64,000 bases of DNA from Paenibacillus sp. FSL M7-0420 (lineage in GTDB: Bacteria; Bacillota; Bacilli; Paenibacillales; Paenibacillaceae): the NCBI RefSeq assembly GCF_038002345.1, contig NZ_JBBOCJ010000001.1, forward strand, positions 2,852,001 through 2,916,000. The letters run 5' to 3'. The notes below the pieces were generated by a model that saw only the letters and a program-made list of their open reading frames with translations, was not told where the DNA came from and ran no database searches. How positions within the stretch are numbered: the stretch's first letter is position 1; each line of letters begins with the position of its first letter. Below, in pieces: positions 26,588 to 34,334 of this stretch. Made by a program: the position numbers and the translations under genes.

Positions 26588-27862
26588 TTATTCGATATCA
26601 ATGCTCCATTGTCCGTCTGCTTCCACGGAAAAGACATAAATTCCGTCGGATTCGATTTTTTCCGCTGTGGAGCCGGAGTAGTTACCAATTTCATTAACCA
26701 GCAAGAGGCTATCATTCACTTTGACGGCAAAATTGGATTCACCCGTGTGCTTGGATGTGAACCGGGTCAGCTTGCTTTGCAGCCTTGCAAACACAACATC
26801 GTTCCCCTTACCGGATAATTTAACCGGTGCGCTCTTGACGTTCTCGGGGATGCTCTGCTTAATATCTGCTTTCCACGAGCCATCCGACTCCACCTTCAGC
26901 ATATATTTCCCGCCGTCAGGAATCACAGCTAGTGATTTTCCTTTGTAAGGCCCAATTTCATTCACGAGCATTTTTTTGGTATCTCCTGTTTCATCGTACA
27001 TATAGATCACAAAGTTAGAATCCCCGTTGTCTGTTGCCTCCAATATAGCGATCCCGCTGTTCAGATGGAAGAACTCTGTAGCCTGGTCCTTTTTCCCTTT
27101 GAGATGTATGACTTCGTCCTTTGCTGGCGCTGGCGTAGCGTTTGCCGTTGCTGAACTAGGTAAGCCTTGGTATAACGGCAGCAGTTCAGCGTATAGCTTC
27201 TCAACAGTAGCTTGGTCATCCTCTTGAATGGCAAGGGCCATTTCCTTGAATTTGCTTTGATTTTCCTTATTTATAAACTCCAGACTATTGAGAATAACTG
27301 CTAATACTTCATCTCTAAGTTCTTGGGTGAGGTTCTTTTCCAGATAGCTTTTGGCTAAATTAAGTGATCTGGCTCCTAGCTCCTGGTTTGCTTCATCAAA
27401 GGTGTTAATAGTATCCCCGCCAGAGGGTACATCCGTTTCATCGGGTGTAGGTGTGGAATCTGGATAGCGGGCGGCAACGGAAGCAGGTAGAACTCCACCA
27501 ATTTTTGTGAAAAGCTTCTTTACATTTTGTACATCATTTTTCTCAATAGAGTCAGCAATCTCCAGATAAGTGAAGGTATTCTCTTTATCCTCCCGGGCCT
27601 TAATCCGGATGTTATTGGCGATTTCTTTGGACGACTCAATATTCCATGAATTAGTACCGAAGTTCTCTAGGTATTCCTGCGTCTTATCTTTCACTGAGAA
27701 GTTCTTCAGCTCTGGCGCTGGAGTAGGAGAAGCAGTCGGAGCTGCAGAAGGAGTCGCCGTGGCAGCTTGAGTACTCTCAGTAGACCCGCCACATCCGTTC
27801 AATATCACAGGTGAAGCTAAAAGAGCAAAAGCTAAAGTCATTTTGGATAATTTTCCGTACAT
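26588..27862 (-). CDS. Secreted lipoprotein with duplicated C-terminal beta domain
   Basis: A 424-residue lipoprotein: signal peptide, lipobox LNGC followed by a Thr/Ala/Pro-rich linker, a helical charged region, then two related C-terminal domains of about 75 residues. The units align through GDSNFVIYMYDETG/GESNFAVKVND, LVNEIGPYKG/LVNEIGNYSG and VESDGSWKADI/VEADGQWSIDI, showing an internal duplication. I do not recognise a named family for the N-terminal part. Probably anchored outside the membrane, with the linker spanning the wall. Confidence 0.75.
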   Translation of the reverse strand: MYGKLSKMTLAFALLASPVILNGCGGSTESTQAATATPSAAPTASPTPAPELKNFSVKDKTQEYLENFGTNSWNIESSKEIANNIRIKAREDKENTFTYLEIADSIEKNDVQNVKKLFTKIGGVLPASVAARYPDSTPTPDETDVPSGGDTINTFDEANQELGARSLNLAKSYLEKNLTQELRDEVLAVILNSLEFINKENQSKFKEMALAIQEDDQATVEKLYAELLPLYQGLPSSATANATPAPAKDEVIHLKGKKDQATEFFHLNSGIAILEATDNGDSNFVIYMYDETGDTKKMLVNEIGPYKGKSLAVIPDGGKYMLKVESDGSWKADIKQSIPENVKSAPVKLSGKGNDVVFARLQSKLTRFTSKHTGESNFAVKVNDSLLLVNEIGNYSGSTAEKIESDGIYVFSVEADGQWSIDIE

Positions 27863-28026
27863 GAGTAATTTCCCCCAAATGTTTAATCATACTTAGCCAG
27901 TATATCAAAATTGGATTATTTCTACAGTGAAATTTAATAGAACTTTGCATTCCTTACACAATCGTGCCAAACTTGATATGATTAGGATATAGACTTTTAT
28001 CATGTTGAATTAGGGGGATGTAAGCT

Positions 28027-28242
28027 GTGTATATGACAGGTTTTGGGTCCTTGCTCGCTGGAGGGTTCAGTATTTTTGCTCTTTTACTATGGTTGACTTG
28101 TCTGGGAATGGGGATATATTTATTTGTGCTGGTGGTGAAGCTTGCCCGCAGGGGAATCATTGCGCTGGATTTGTACAATCACTCCAAAAATCTGGAGATA
28201 CGCGAACGTTACGAAGCGGTTCACCGGAGAGACGATGTCTGA
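28027..28242 (+). CDS. Small membrane protein, unknown function
   Basis: A 71-residue protein starting at GTG 28027 after a GGGGGATG ribosome site. It has one long hydrophobic stretch (about residues 10-40) and a charged C-terminal tail (EIRERYEAVHRRDDV). It resembles short hypothetical membrane proteins common in Paenibacillus, with no assigned role. Confidence 0.6.
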   Translation: MYMTGFGSLLAGGFSIFALLLWLTCLGMGIYLFVLVVKLARRGIIALDLYNHSKNLEIRERYEAVHRRDDV

Positions 28243-28325
28243 ATGATTGCATCTGATGGCAGGATTTATTATACTCCGAATATGGAATATTCAAATTTGT
28301 TATATCTGGAGAGGAGTTTGAGCGA

Positions 28326-28997
28326 ATGAAGAAGAAGATGACTGCTGCGCTGACTGCATTTGCCGTACTGGGAGGAATGGGCACGGGCGTGTATGCCGGG
28401 GCCAACCTGCAGGAAATCAAGGCTTTTCTGAATCCAAGCATCAAATTCAAGATGAACGGCCAGCCGGTGCAGCTTAAGAATGGCAGCGGTGCAGTGATTG
28501 CCCCGATTTCCTATAAGGACACAACGTATCTGCCGGTCCGTTCCGTATCCGATCTGCTGGGGGTTACCGTTAAGTTCGATGCCGCAACAAACACCATTTC
28601 TCTCGGGGAGCAGACGGCAGGTGTGCCGATTGCTACAGGCTTTGATAATATGTATCACACCAAGGACCCGGGTAAGACCGTGTACAAGGATAAGGATTAC
28701 AAGGATGTATTCTTCGATGACGCCAGCAGCGACCGCGGCAGTTCCTTCATGCTGCAACCTGACAAAAAGTATCAGAAGCTCTATCTCCAGATAGCCGCGA
28801 TCGGCGGGGAGATCAAAGACTTCAGTATTCAAGACGCGGACACCAACACGGTGCTGAAGAAGCAGACCATTGACCCGGCCAGCGGACTCACGACCATCGA
28901 AGTGGATATTGCCGGAGTCAGCAGCCTGTATCTCACTGGCGACGTGAAGAAGGGAACCTCGGTCTTCGTCCCGCTTACGACATCGTATTATAAATAA
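28326..28997 (+). CDS. Secreted stalk-domain (copper amine oxidase N-like) protein
   Basis: A 223-residue protein with a Sec signal peptide (MKKKMTAALTAFAVLGGMGTGVYAG). A copper-amine-oxidase N-terminal-like domain covers about residues 38-95, recognised by VIAPISYKDTTYLPVRSVSDLLGV. The C-terminal half looks like a small beta-sandwich (YLQIAAIGGEIKDF, GLTTIEVDIAGVSSLYLTG) resembling NPCBM-type domains. Such stalk domains are abundant in Paenibacillus cell-wall proteins. Confidence 0.8.
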   Translation: MKKKMTAALTAFAVLGGMGTGVYAGANLQEIKAFLNPSIKFKMNGQPVQLKNGSGAVIAPISYKDTTYLPVRSVSDLLGVTVKFDAATNTISLGEQTAGVPIATGFDNMYHTKDPGKTVYKDKDYKDVFFDDASSDRGSSFMLQPDKKYQKLYLQIAAIGGEIKDFSIQDADTNTVLKKQTIDPASGLTTIEVDIAGVSSLYLTGDVKKGTSVFVPLTTSYYK

Positions 28998-29025
28998 TTT
29001 CTGAACTTATACATCATTCACGAAT

Positions 29026-29055
29026 GCCCCGGGAGCCTTGGTTTCCGGGCTTTTT
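29026..29055 (+). terminator. Terminator of the stalk-domain gene
   Basis: CCCGG (29028-29032) pairs with CCGGG (29045-29049), followed by CTTTTT. Confidence 0.65.
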
Positions 29056-29162
29056 CTGTCTGCATTAGTTGTTTGGATGAAGGCAGAAATGGGTATTATC
29101 CGGTAAGCCGGTGAATCTAACCGGCCGTGTAATTGTTCAATGAATTCATGAGGAGTGAGCAG

Positions 29163-29729
29163 ATGTATACCAAAAAACTAATAATGTCCTTATCCTTGAC
29201 GTTGTCCCTATTGGCCCTCAGTGCCTGCGGTAATGCTGAGGATAAGCCGTCCACCGAATCGATGCAGACCACTGCACCGACAGCAGAGAGTGTCCAGACT
29301 CCTGTGCCGACAACAGAGGCTGAGCAGACTCCAGCACCTACGGCAGAGCCGGAGCAGACGCCTGAGGCGACAGCCGGAAGCAACGAGACGGCTGCCGGAT
29401 CTGCGGACCTGCCGAAATATCTGCCGGAGGATTTCCCGATGCCGGAGAATGTAACAGAGACCATTCTTTCGAATGCGGAGGAGAATGAGGGCAAGAAGAC
29501 GGCATTGCTGATTTTTAGAACAACGGATAGTATGGAATCGGTAACGAAGCTCTATGATGATTATCTGGCTTCCAAGCTGGGCGATCAGTCCGTGAAGACT
29601 ATCGATCCCAAGAACCTGATCATTCAAGGCAAGACCAAGGACGATAAACAGAGCTGGTCAATCATTGGCGGTCCGCTTGCGTCCCAGGAGGGAACCGTGG
29701 AGGTTAACGTCATTTGGTCTGAAATTTAA
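29163..29729 (+). CDS. Lipoprotein with TP/E-rich linker
   Basis: A 188-residue lipoprotein: signal peptide with lipobox LSAC, then about 60 residues of low-complexity repeats of the type EQTPAPTAEPEQTPEAT, and a C-terminal domain of about 110 residues with helical and beta segments (DSMESVTKLYDDYLASKLGD). The repeats probably let the domain reach through the wall. No named family recognised. ATG 29163 has GGAGTG upstream. Confidence 0.75.
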   Translation: MYTKKLIMSLSLTLSLLALSACGNAEDKPSTESMQTTAPTAESVQTPVPTTEAEQTPAPTAEPEQTPEATAGSNETAAGSADLPKYLPEDFPMPENVTETILSNAEENEGKKTALLIFRTTDSMESVTKLYDDYLASKLGDQSVKTIDPKNLIIQGKTKDDKQSWSIIGGPLASQEGTVEVNVIWSEI

Positions 29730-29760
29730 TACGGACAGCCAAGCTGCTGTACACAGAGGA

Positions 29761-29804
29761 ACATCCGTTGAGGCTCGATACAGAGCGGCCAACGGATGTT
29801 TTTC
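29761..29804 (+). terminator. Terminator after the lipoprotein gene
   Basis: ACATCCGTTG (29761-29770) pairs with CAACGGATGT (29790-29799), followed by TTTTC. Confidence 0.8.
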
Positions 29805-29912
29805 GTGACTGAGCAAAAAGTGTCGAATTTTGTAATTAAGTAGTATACGTCAGGTGCGGCGGGGATATATAATTAATCTTGTAAACGAAAATTAGTCAGG
29901 CGGTGTTATGGT

Positions 29913-30536
29913 TTGTCGTGGGAACCTGTAGGCTTTATGTTTTTCTCAACGATAGAGACGCTTGCGCTCTATTATCTGATTATGTCTCTCTATAGATTCA
30001 AGTGGAGATGGTACATCTGGCAGGCTTTATTTGTCATCTTGCTGAACAATCTGCAAAGCTATCTGTTACGCAATGAACTGGGCATGTCGAATGTTGCACC
30101 ACTTGTTTTAATCTTGATTTTTATCTTCTTTTTCGCTGCGGTGGTGAGGATGCCGCTCATTCTATCCATCATCGCAACAATATCAGGATTTGCTATTTTT
30201 GCCGGGATTCAGACGCTGCTCACCCTGCTCATGTTCGGATCTATATCGAATATTGGTAGTATCGCGAACGGATATTTTCTGCAGGTAGCGACTGCGGCAG
30301 CGGTGTTCGGTATTTTTGGGCTTCTGTACCGCAAAGGCAAGGGCTTCACGTTCGACTTGGATAAACTCCGCTTTAAGATAGAAGATATCCTGCTGTCTCT
30401 GCTGATTTTCGGCTTCGTAATAGGGATTTCAGTGCTACTCTACTATAATGATATTCTGCTAAATGCCTTGATTTTCCTGGTGATGACTGTATTCCTTCTA
30501 TATTATTCCACCCGGAGGGAGCGGGAAGATGCTTGA
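29913..30536 (+). CDS. Agr-locus membrane sensor-like protein lacking a kinase domain
   Basis: A 207-residue protein made almost entirely of about six membrane segments, resembling in size and position the sensor half of an AgrC receptor. It ends with the short charged tail RREREDA and has no histidine kinase region. TTG 29913 is the only plausible start; a -10 TATAAT with a poor -35 lies at 29868-29873. Its 3' end overlaps agrB by 8 bases. It could be an autoinducer receptor that acts by protein contact, or an accessory membrane factor; the assignment is from context and topology. Confidence 0.55.
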   Translation: MSWEPVGFMFFSTIETLALYYLIMSLYRFKWRWYIWQALFVILLNNLQSYLLRNELGMSNVAPLVLILIFIFFFAAVVRMPLILSIIATISGFAIFAGIQTLLTLLMFGSISNIGSIANGYFLQVATAAAVFGIFGLLYRKGKGFTFDLDKLRFKIEDILLSLLIFGFVIGISVLLYYNDILLNALIFLVMTVFLLYYSTRREREDA

Positions 30537-31056
30537 ATTCATGTCCGGCAAGCTGGCATTTACGATTAAAAATATCGTACCTGAACACCCGGCATCCTAC
30601 GCTGTCCTGAAATTTGCTATTAGCGTAGTGCTTAATGTGGTGTTTATTATTGGGCTGACGCTGGCAGTATCCCTTTTGACGGGCCGGACAAGTGAAGCTC
30701 TGCAGATTCTGATCTCCTTTGCCGTATTACGTCAGGTGTCGGGCGGGGTCCATCTCAGATCCGGTATTGCCTGTGTCTTGTTTACGGTAAGCTTGTTCAC
30801 GGTCCTATCCTTTGTGGAGGTTAGTTCCCTTTACGTTATGCTAATGAATGGAACTAGTCTGTTAATCGTTTTATGGCTGGCGCCCATTGGAATTGAACGA
30901 CAGACCCGGATTCCGAGGCGGCACTGGCCTAAGCTGAGAATCGTGGCGATACTGCTGGTAGCTGCCAATATCGTTATAGGCTCATCTGTTATCGCAGCCA
31001 GCTTTTTGGCACAATCCATCAGTCTGATTATAGCTAGAAGGGAGGTGAACATCTGA
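30529..31056 (+). CDS. agrB: AgrB-type autoinducer-processing protease
   Basis: A 175-residue membrane cysteine protease that cleaves and cyclises the AgrD precursor. The catalytic His lies in QVSGGVHLRSG and the catalytic Cys a few residues later in GIACVLFT, the same His-x6-Cys spacing as AgrB. About four to six spans are visible. It overlaps the sensor-like gene by 8 bases and is followed 2 bases later by the peptide gene, so the three are one translational unit. Confidence 0.9.
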   Translation: MLEFMSGKLAFTIKNIVPEHPASYAVLKFAISVVLNVVFIIGLTLAVSLLTGRTSEALQILISFAVLRQVSGGVHLRSGIACVLFTVSLFTVLSFVEVSSLYVMLMNGTSLLIVLWLAPIGIERQTRIPRRHWPKLRIVAILLVAANIVIGSSVIAASFLAQSISLIIARREVNI

Positions 31057-31058
31057 CA

Positions 31059-31193
31059 ATGAGAGCTTTGCAGCGCAAAGTAGTGTATAAGCTTGCTTCT
31101 GGTTTGTCCGCCTTGGCTGCCCTTATCGTGTTGGTTACAGCAAGTGTATTATACATTAATCAACCGGAGGTTCCTGAAGAGTTACTTAAATAA
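31059..31193 (+). CDS. agrD: AgrD-type cyclic lactone autoinducer precursor
   Basis: A 44-residue peptide beginning with an amphipathic helix (MRALQRKVVYKLASGLSALA), then a hydrophobic core and the acidic tail PEVPEELLK that AgrB recognises. There is no cysteine: Ser29 in TASVLYINQ is the likely ring residue, which would give a lactone instead of a thiolactone. GGAGGTG (31041-31047) precedes the ATG. It lies directly behind agrB. Confidence 0.85.
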   Translation: MRALQRKVVYKLASGLSALAALIVLVTASVLYINQPEVPEELLK

Positions 31194-31210
31194 CATTGGA
31201 GTTGATCCCT

Positions 31211-31606
31211 TTGAGCACGATATCTGTTACTAGAGACACAGAGGGAAACACTGGTGTATTCTCACTCGATATTGCGAAAATAACTTTTATGGAATTTGAA
31301 CGGACTATCTATCGGATCATTGTCCATACGTACGATCAGACCTTTTATACAGTAGGTACGCTGAAATATTGGCTTAATACCCTGGCCAGTTCAGGATATC
31401 ACTTCGTTCTAGCAGATAGAAACACGTTAATTCAGGTTTCTAATATTATCCAGCTGGATAAGACGTTTCATATTGCTTATTTTGGGGAAGACCACAGAGG
31501 AGTCGAGCAAAAGTGTTTTCTGTCAGAGAAGGGCTACAAACAAATTCTAAAATACGTAAAAACATCCGCATCGGATGTTAAATTAGTGGAGCTGCCCCAG
31601 TGGTAG
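31211..31606 (+). CDS. Stand-alone LytTR DNA-binding protein
   Basis: A 131-residue protein consisting only of a LytTR-type DNA-binding domain (about residues 10-125, including MEFERTIYRIIVHTYDQTFYTVGTLKYW and FVLADRNTLIQVSNI). It lacks the receiver domain of AgrA. TTG 31211 follows GGAG (31198-31201) at 9 bases. As last gene of the agr operon it is the likely output regulator, in the manner of the LytTR regulatory systems in streptococci in which a membrane protein controls a receiver-less regulator. Confidence 0.8.
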   Translation: MSTISVTRDTEGNTGVFSLDIAKITFMEFERTIYRIIVHTYDQTFYTVGTLKYWLNTLASSGYHFVLADRNTLIQVSNIIQLDKTFHIAYFGEDHRGVEQKCFLSEKGYKQILKYVKTSASDVKLVELPQW

Positions 31607-31636
31607 CTTATTTTTTTGGAGGTTTGTATATAAAAT

Positions 31637-31684
31637 AAGGCTGACCCAGCGTAGTTCATTTTGTAGCGCCCGGGTCAGCCTTTG
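31637..31684. terminator. Terminator of the agr operon (bidirectional)
   Basis: AAGGCTGACCC (31637-31647) pairs with GGGTCAGCCTT (31672-31682), between converging genes. Confidence 0.85.
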
Positions 31685-31695
31685 TTCGGATTATC

Positions 31696-32229
31696 CTAAT
31701 CTGTAGCTAATCTGGAATACATACACAGATCAATGAAGCTTCCTTTGGACCGCTCACTCTGCCTCAATATTCCTTCCAGCGAAAAGTTTAATTTCTGCAG
31801 TACCTTAATAGAATTGATATTAGCAGGCTGGGCCTTTGCTTCTATTCTATTGAAGCCCAGCGTATCAAACGCATAATCTATTAGTGCGCGAAGGGCTTCA
31901 GGCACATATCCTTTTCCCCAGCACTCGCGGCTAAGGTCATAACCGATCTCTGTCTTGGCATTGTCATAGTCCAGCGCATTGAAACCACAGGAGCCGATAA
32001 TCCGACCGGATTCTGCTTCCGTGATGGAATAGCGGATCGCCTGATTCTCGGTGGCTAACTTATGAAGCAGCTCAATCATTTCCACGGCCTGACTCTCATC
32101 CGTGAAGCTGCTGATATTCATGAACCGGGTGACTTCAGGATCGGACCAGATCGGGAACAGGCTGGCTGAATCGGCGGTGCGCATTTGTCTTAATACTAAT
32201 CTTTCGGTTTGTAATTCTGTAATCATCAA
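31696..32229 (-). CDS. GNAT acetyltransferase, RimJ/RimL type
   Basis: A 177-residue enzyme. ETERLVLR-like TERLVLRQMRTADS at the start, the acetyl-CoA loop RECWGKGYVPEALRALIDYAF and the late NINSIKVLQKLNFSLEG are typical of the RimJ/RimL branch, which acetylates N-terminal or small-molecule amines. Target not deducible. Monocistronic, convergent with the agr operon. Confidence 0.88.
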   Translation of the reverse strand: MMITELQTERLVLRQMRTADSASLFPIWSDPEVTRFMNISSFTDESQAVEMIELLHKLATENQAIRYSITEAESGRIIGSCGFNALDYDNAKTEIGYDLSRECWGKGYVPEALRALIDYAFDTLGFNRIEAKAQPANINSIKVLQKLNFSLEGILRQSERSKGSFIDLCMYSRLATD

Positions 32230-32421
32230 TAAGTTACCTCCATTAAATATATATGGTATTGGTGAGGTACAACTATTGATATCTGCGCATAGTTCAGTCC
32301 TTTCCGTGTGTAAGCTGCCTCTATTATATAGAATACAGGGGAGAATGTTAATCAGGGACGCGCCTGTTTCGTATTCCTCCTGACATGGTAAACTTTAGAT
32401 AAAAACATCTGGGAGGGTATT

Positions 32422-32964
32422 ATGAGAAAAACGTTACTGGTAGTATTGTTCTTGTTCGTATTGACAGCTTGTGGGGATTCCAAAGACGGGGTAACCACTA
32501 AAGACTTAGCCATCCAAAAGGTGAACGATCATAAAGCCATTGTTGAGTATGGTATGAGCCGCGCGGAAGCAGAAGAGGTATTGGGCAAAGGAGAAGATAA
32601 GGATATTGCGAATTCAGTCATGTACAGCCCTGGCGTAAGAATTATGTACCGTGAGGATAAAGTGGCAGGGATTACTCTGGCAAAGGAATCGAAAGATATG
32701 TATGAAACCACAGGCGGTTTTAAAATTGGCATGTCCAAAGATGATTTCAAGCAAATCTATGGCGATCAATATCTGAAGGATATGGAGAGGAACCTGGACT
32801 ATGCTTACGATTCAGTCAACAAACGTTATTTGCAGGAAAAAGAATGGGTAGCGAAAGCTGAAGATGACACGAAAATATATGTAATATCAGCCATGTTCAA
32901 CGGTAAGGGTGAAGCAGACGCCGTTGTATTGGTGGATAAGCGAATGGCGATCACGTTTAGGTAA
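32422..32964 (+). CDS. Lipoprotein, unknown function
   Basis: A 180-residue lipoprotein with signal peptide and lipobox LTAC. Two related segments are visible: YGMSRAEAEEVLGKGED and IGMSKDDFKQIYGDQ, each GMS-x-(D/E)-(x)2-(E/K)-x-(V/I)-(L/Y)-G, as found in SmpA/OmlA-like and other small secreted beta-alpha repeat domains. GGGAGG precedes the ATG. No specific role can be stated. Confidence 0.7.
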   Translation: MRKTLLVVLFLFVLTACGDSKDGVTTKDLAIQKVNDHKAIVEYGMSRAEAEEVLGKGEDKDIANSVMYSPGVRIMYREDKVAGITLAKESKDMYETTGGFKIGMSKDDFKQIYGDQYLKDMERNLDYAYDSVNKRYLQEKEWVAKAEDDTKIYVISAMFNGKGEADAVVLVDKRMAITFR

Positions 32965-33113
32965 AAGGGGAGGGCTGACGATCAAGCATGTGCTAGTATG
33001 TTTCTTTGAGCTTTGGGGACAGAATAGCAATATAGGGACCTTAAAGGCTGGCTTTGTCTACAACGAGTAGTTCCGCCATGATATAATCAATGTATATGAT
33101 TGGAGTGATAATC

Positions 33114-33980
33114 GTGGAACTACTCGACGCACGGAATGACTTTATCTTCAAGAAAATTTTCGGCAGTGAGAATAACAAGGATGTCCTGCTGGCCTTCCTC
33201 AACAGTACCTTTATGGAGGCAGGCGAACCCCCGCTGACAGAGATTGTATTAATGAATCCGTACACTGATAAGGATGCTCCAGCGGATAAACAGTCTATTC
33301 TGGACATCAAGGCCAAGACGGCTGAGGGCAAACGGATCAACATCGAAATGCAGCTGTTCAATCCATACAATATGGAGAAGCGGACACTGTTCTACTGGAG
33401 CGAGATGTATTACCACCAGATTCAAAAAGGCGACGATTACAGTCAATTGAAGAAGTGTGTGACGATCAATATACTGAACTATTCCTGTCTTCCTAATGAC
33501 CGCCATCATAATGTGTTTCATCTTCGGGAAGATCACACCGGAATTCAGTTGAACAACGATCTGGAGATTCATGTGATGGAATTAACAAAGCTTGAGGAGC
33601 AGGCCGTTCCATTAACTGGTGGTCTGATCAACTGGCTGTTATTCCTGAAGGGTGTTGAACAACCAAATTGGGAGGTGCTGACCATGAATGAACCGATGTT
33701 GAAAAAAGCAATGGATACGCTGGAGTTCCTGAGTCAGGATGCCGCTACACGTATGGAATATGATGCCCGGATGAAGTATTTGCGGGATGAGGCGTCACGA
33801 ATGAATGGTGCTAAGGCTGAGGGGCGAGCTGAGGGACGAGCAGAAGGTGAGCGGAATAAGGCAGAGGCAATGGTGCGTGAACTTCTTGCTCTTGGAGTGG
33901 AAACCTCAATTATTGTTAGAGCCTCAGGTCTCTCAGAGCAAGAAGTTTTAAGCTTGAAAACACAAATGGGTAGACACTGA
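33114..33980 (+). CDS. Rpn family PD-(D/E)XK nuclease/putative transposase
   Basis: A 288-residue protein of the RpnA/PDDEXK_2 family. The N-terminus LDARNDFIFKKIFGSENNKDVLLAFLN is the family hallmark. The nuclease core D-x(n)-E-x-K type motif is SILDIKAKTAEGKRINIEMQLF, followed by the WSEMYYHQIQKGDDY segment. A short Ala-Glu-Gly-Arg repeat (AEGRAEGRAEGE) separates it from the C-terminal helix. GTG 33114 follows GGAG at 8 bases. Members cut DNA and promote RecA-independent recombination in E. coli. It lies next to the integration site of the mobile element. Confidence 0.88.
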   Translation: MELLDARNDFIFKKIFGSENNKDVLLAFLNSTFMEAGEPPLTEIVLMNPYTDKDAPADKQSILDIKAKTAEGKRINIEMQLFNPYNMEKRTLFYWSEMYYHQIQKGDDYSQLKKCVTINILNYSCLPNDRHHNVFHLREDHTGIQLNNDLEIHVMELTKLEEQAVPLTGGLINWLLFLKGVEQPNWEVLTMNEPMLKKAMDTLEFLSQDAATRMEYDARMKYLRDEASRMNGAKAEGRAEGRAEGERNKAEAMVRELLALGVETSIIVRASGLSEQEVLSLKTQMGRH

Positions 33981-33982
33981 CC

Positions 33983-34071
33983 ATGAATGAACCGATGAGA
34001 AAAAAGAGAAACTGCTAGAAAGCTCTTGGCAATGGGGCAATGGAATTCAAAATTTAAAACTGCTGCAATGA
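33983..34071 (+). pseudogene. Remnant of a second Rpn gene
   Basis: A 21-base copy of the Rpn internal sequence (33678-33698) recurs at 33977-33997, starting at the Rpn stop codon. After a frameshift the text reads KKEKLLESSWQWG, ending in TGA at 34069-34071. This looks like the decayed C-terminal part of a tandem or recombined Rpn paralogue. Confidence 0.45.
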
Positions 34072-34082
34072 TAACAACGAAA

Positions 34083-34112
34083 AACGAAGCCGATCATATG
34101 ATCGGCTTCGTT
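34083..34112. terminator. Perfect 30-bp palindrome, former tRNA-Val terminator
   Basis: Fifteen bases from 34083 pair without mismatch with 34098-34112; U-tracts follow on both strands. On the minus strand it lies 18 bases beyond the tRNA-derived repeat at 34131, so before integration of the element it would have been the terminator of the tRNA-Val gene. Confidence 0.75.
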
Positions 34113-34130
34113 TCTTTAAGGCTTTCCATT

Positions 34131-34177
34131 TATAGGACGGATGGGGTTCGAACCCATGACCCCTACCCTGTCAAGAT
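34131..34177. repeat. Left attachment site (attL), 47-bp tRNA-Val-derived repeat
   Basis: These 47 bases are identical to 50708-50754, which form the 3' half of tRNA-Val(GAC) on the minus strand, from the anticodon arm to the 3' end. Identity stops abruptly on both sides, as expected for site-specific integration at a tRNA gene. Confidence 0.95.
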
Positions 34178-34269
34178 GAAATGGTAGGAAATGTGATTCG
34201 GCCTTACTCCGACAACGTTTATAATTAATCGACCATCAAATTTAAGAACTCGTTAGTGTTATTATATGG

Positions 34270-34334
34270 TGGTCTATTCTGAAAGTAAAGTGGTCTGTCC
34301 AAAAAAGGAAGATAGTGGTCTGAAATATCGGTCT
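34270..34334 (+). repeat. GGTCT repeats near attL (possible integrase arm sites)
   Basis: TGGTCT occurs at 34270, 34291 and 34316, and CGGTCT at 34329. AGTGGTCTGAAA recurs at 37275, and the reverse complement of AGTGGTC occurs at 37883 and, as AGTGGTCA, near the integrase end (50650). Short direct repeats flanking att sites are typical integrase or excisionase arm sites. Confidence 0.4.
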
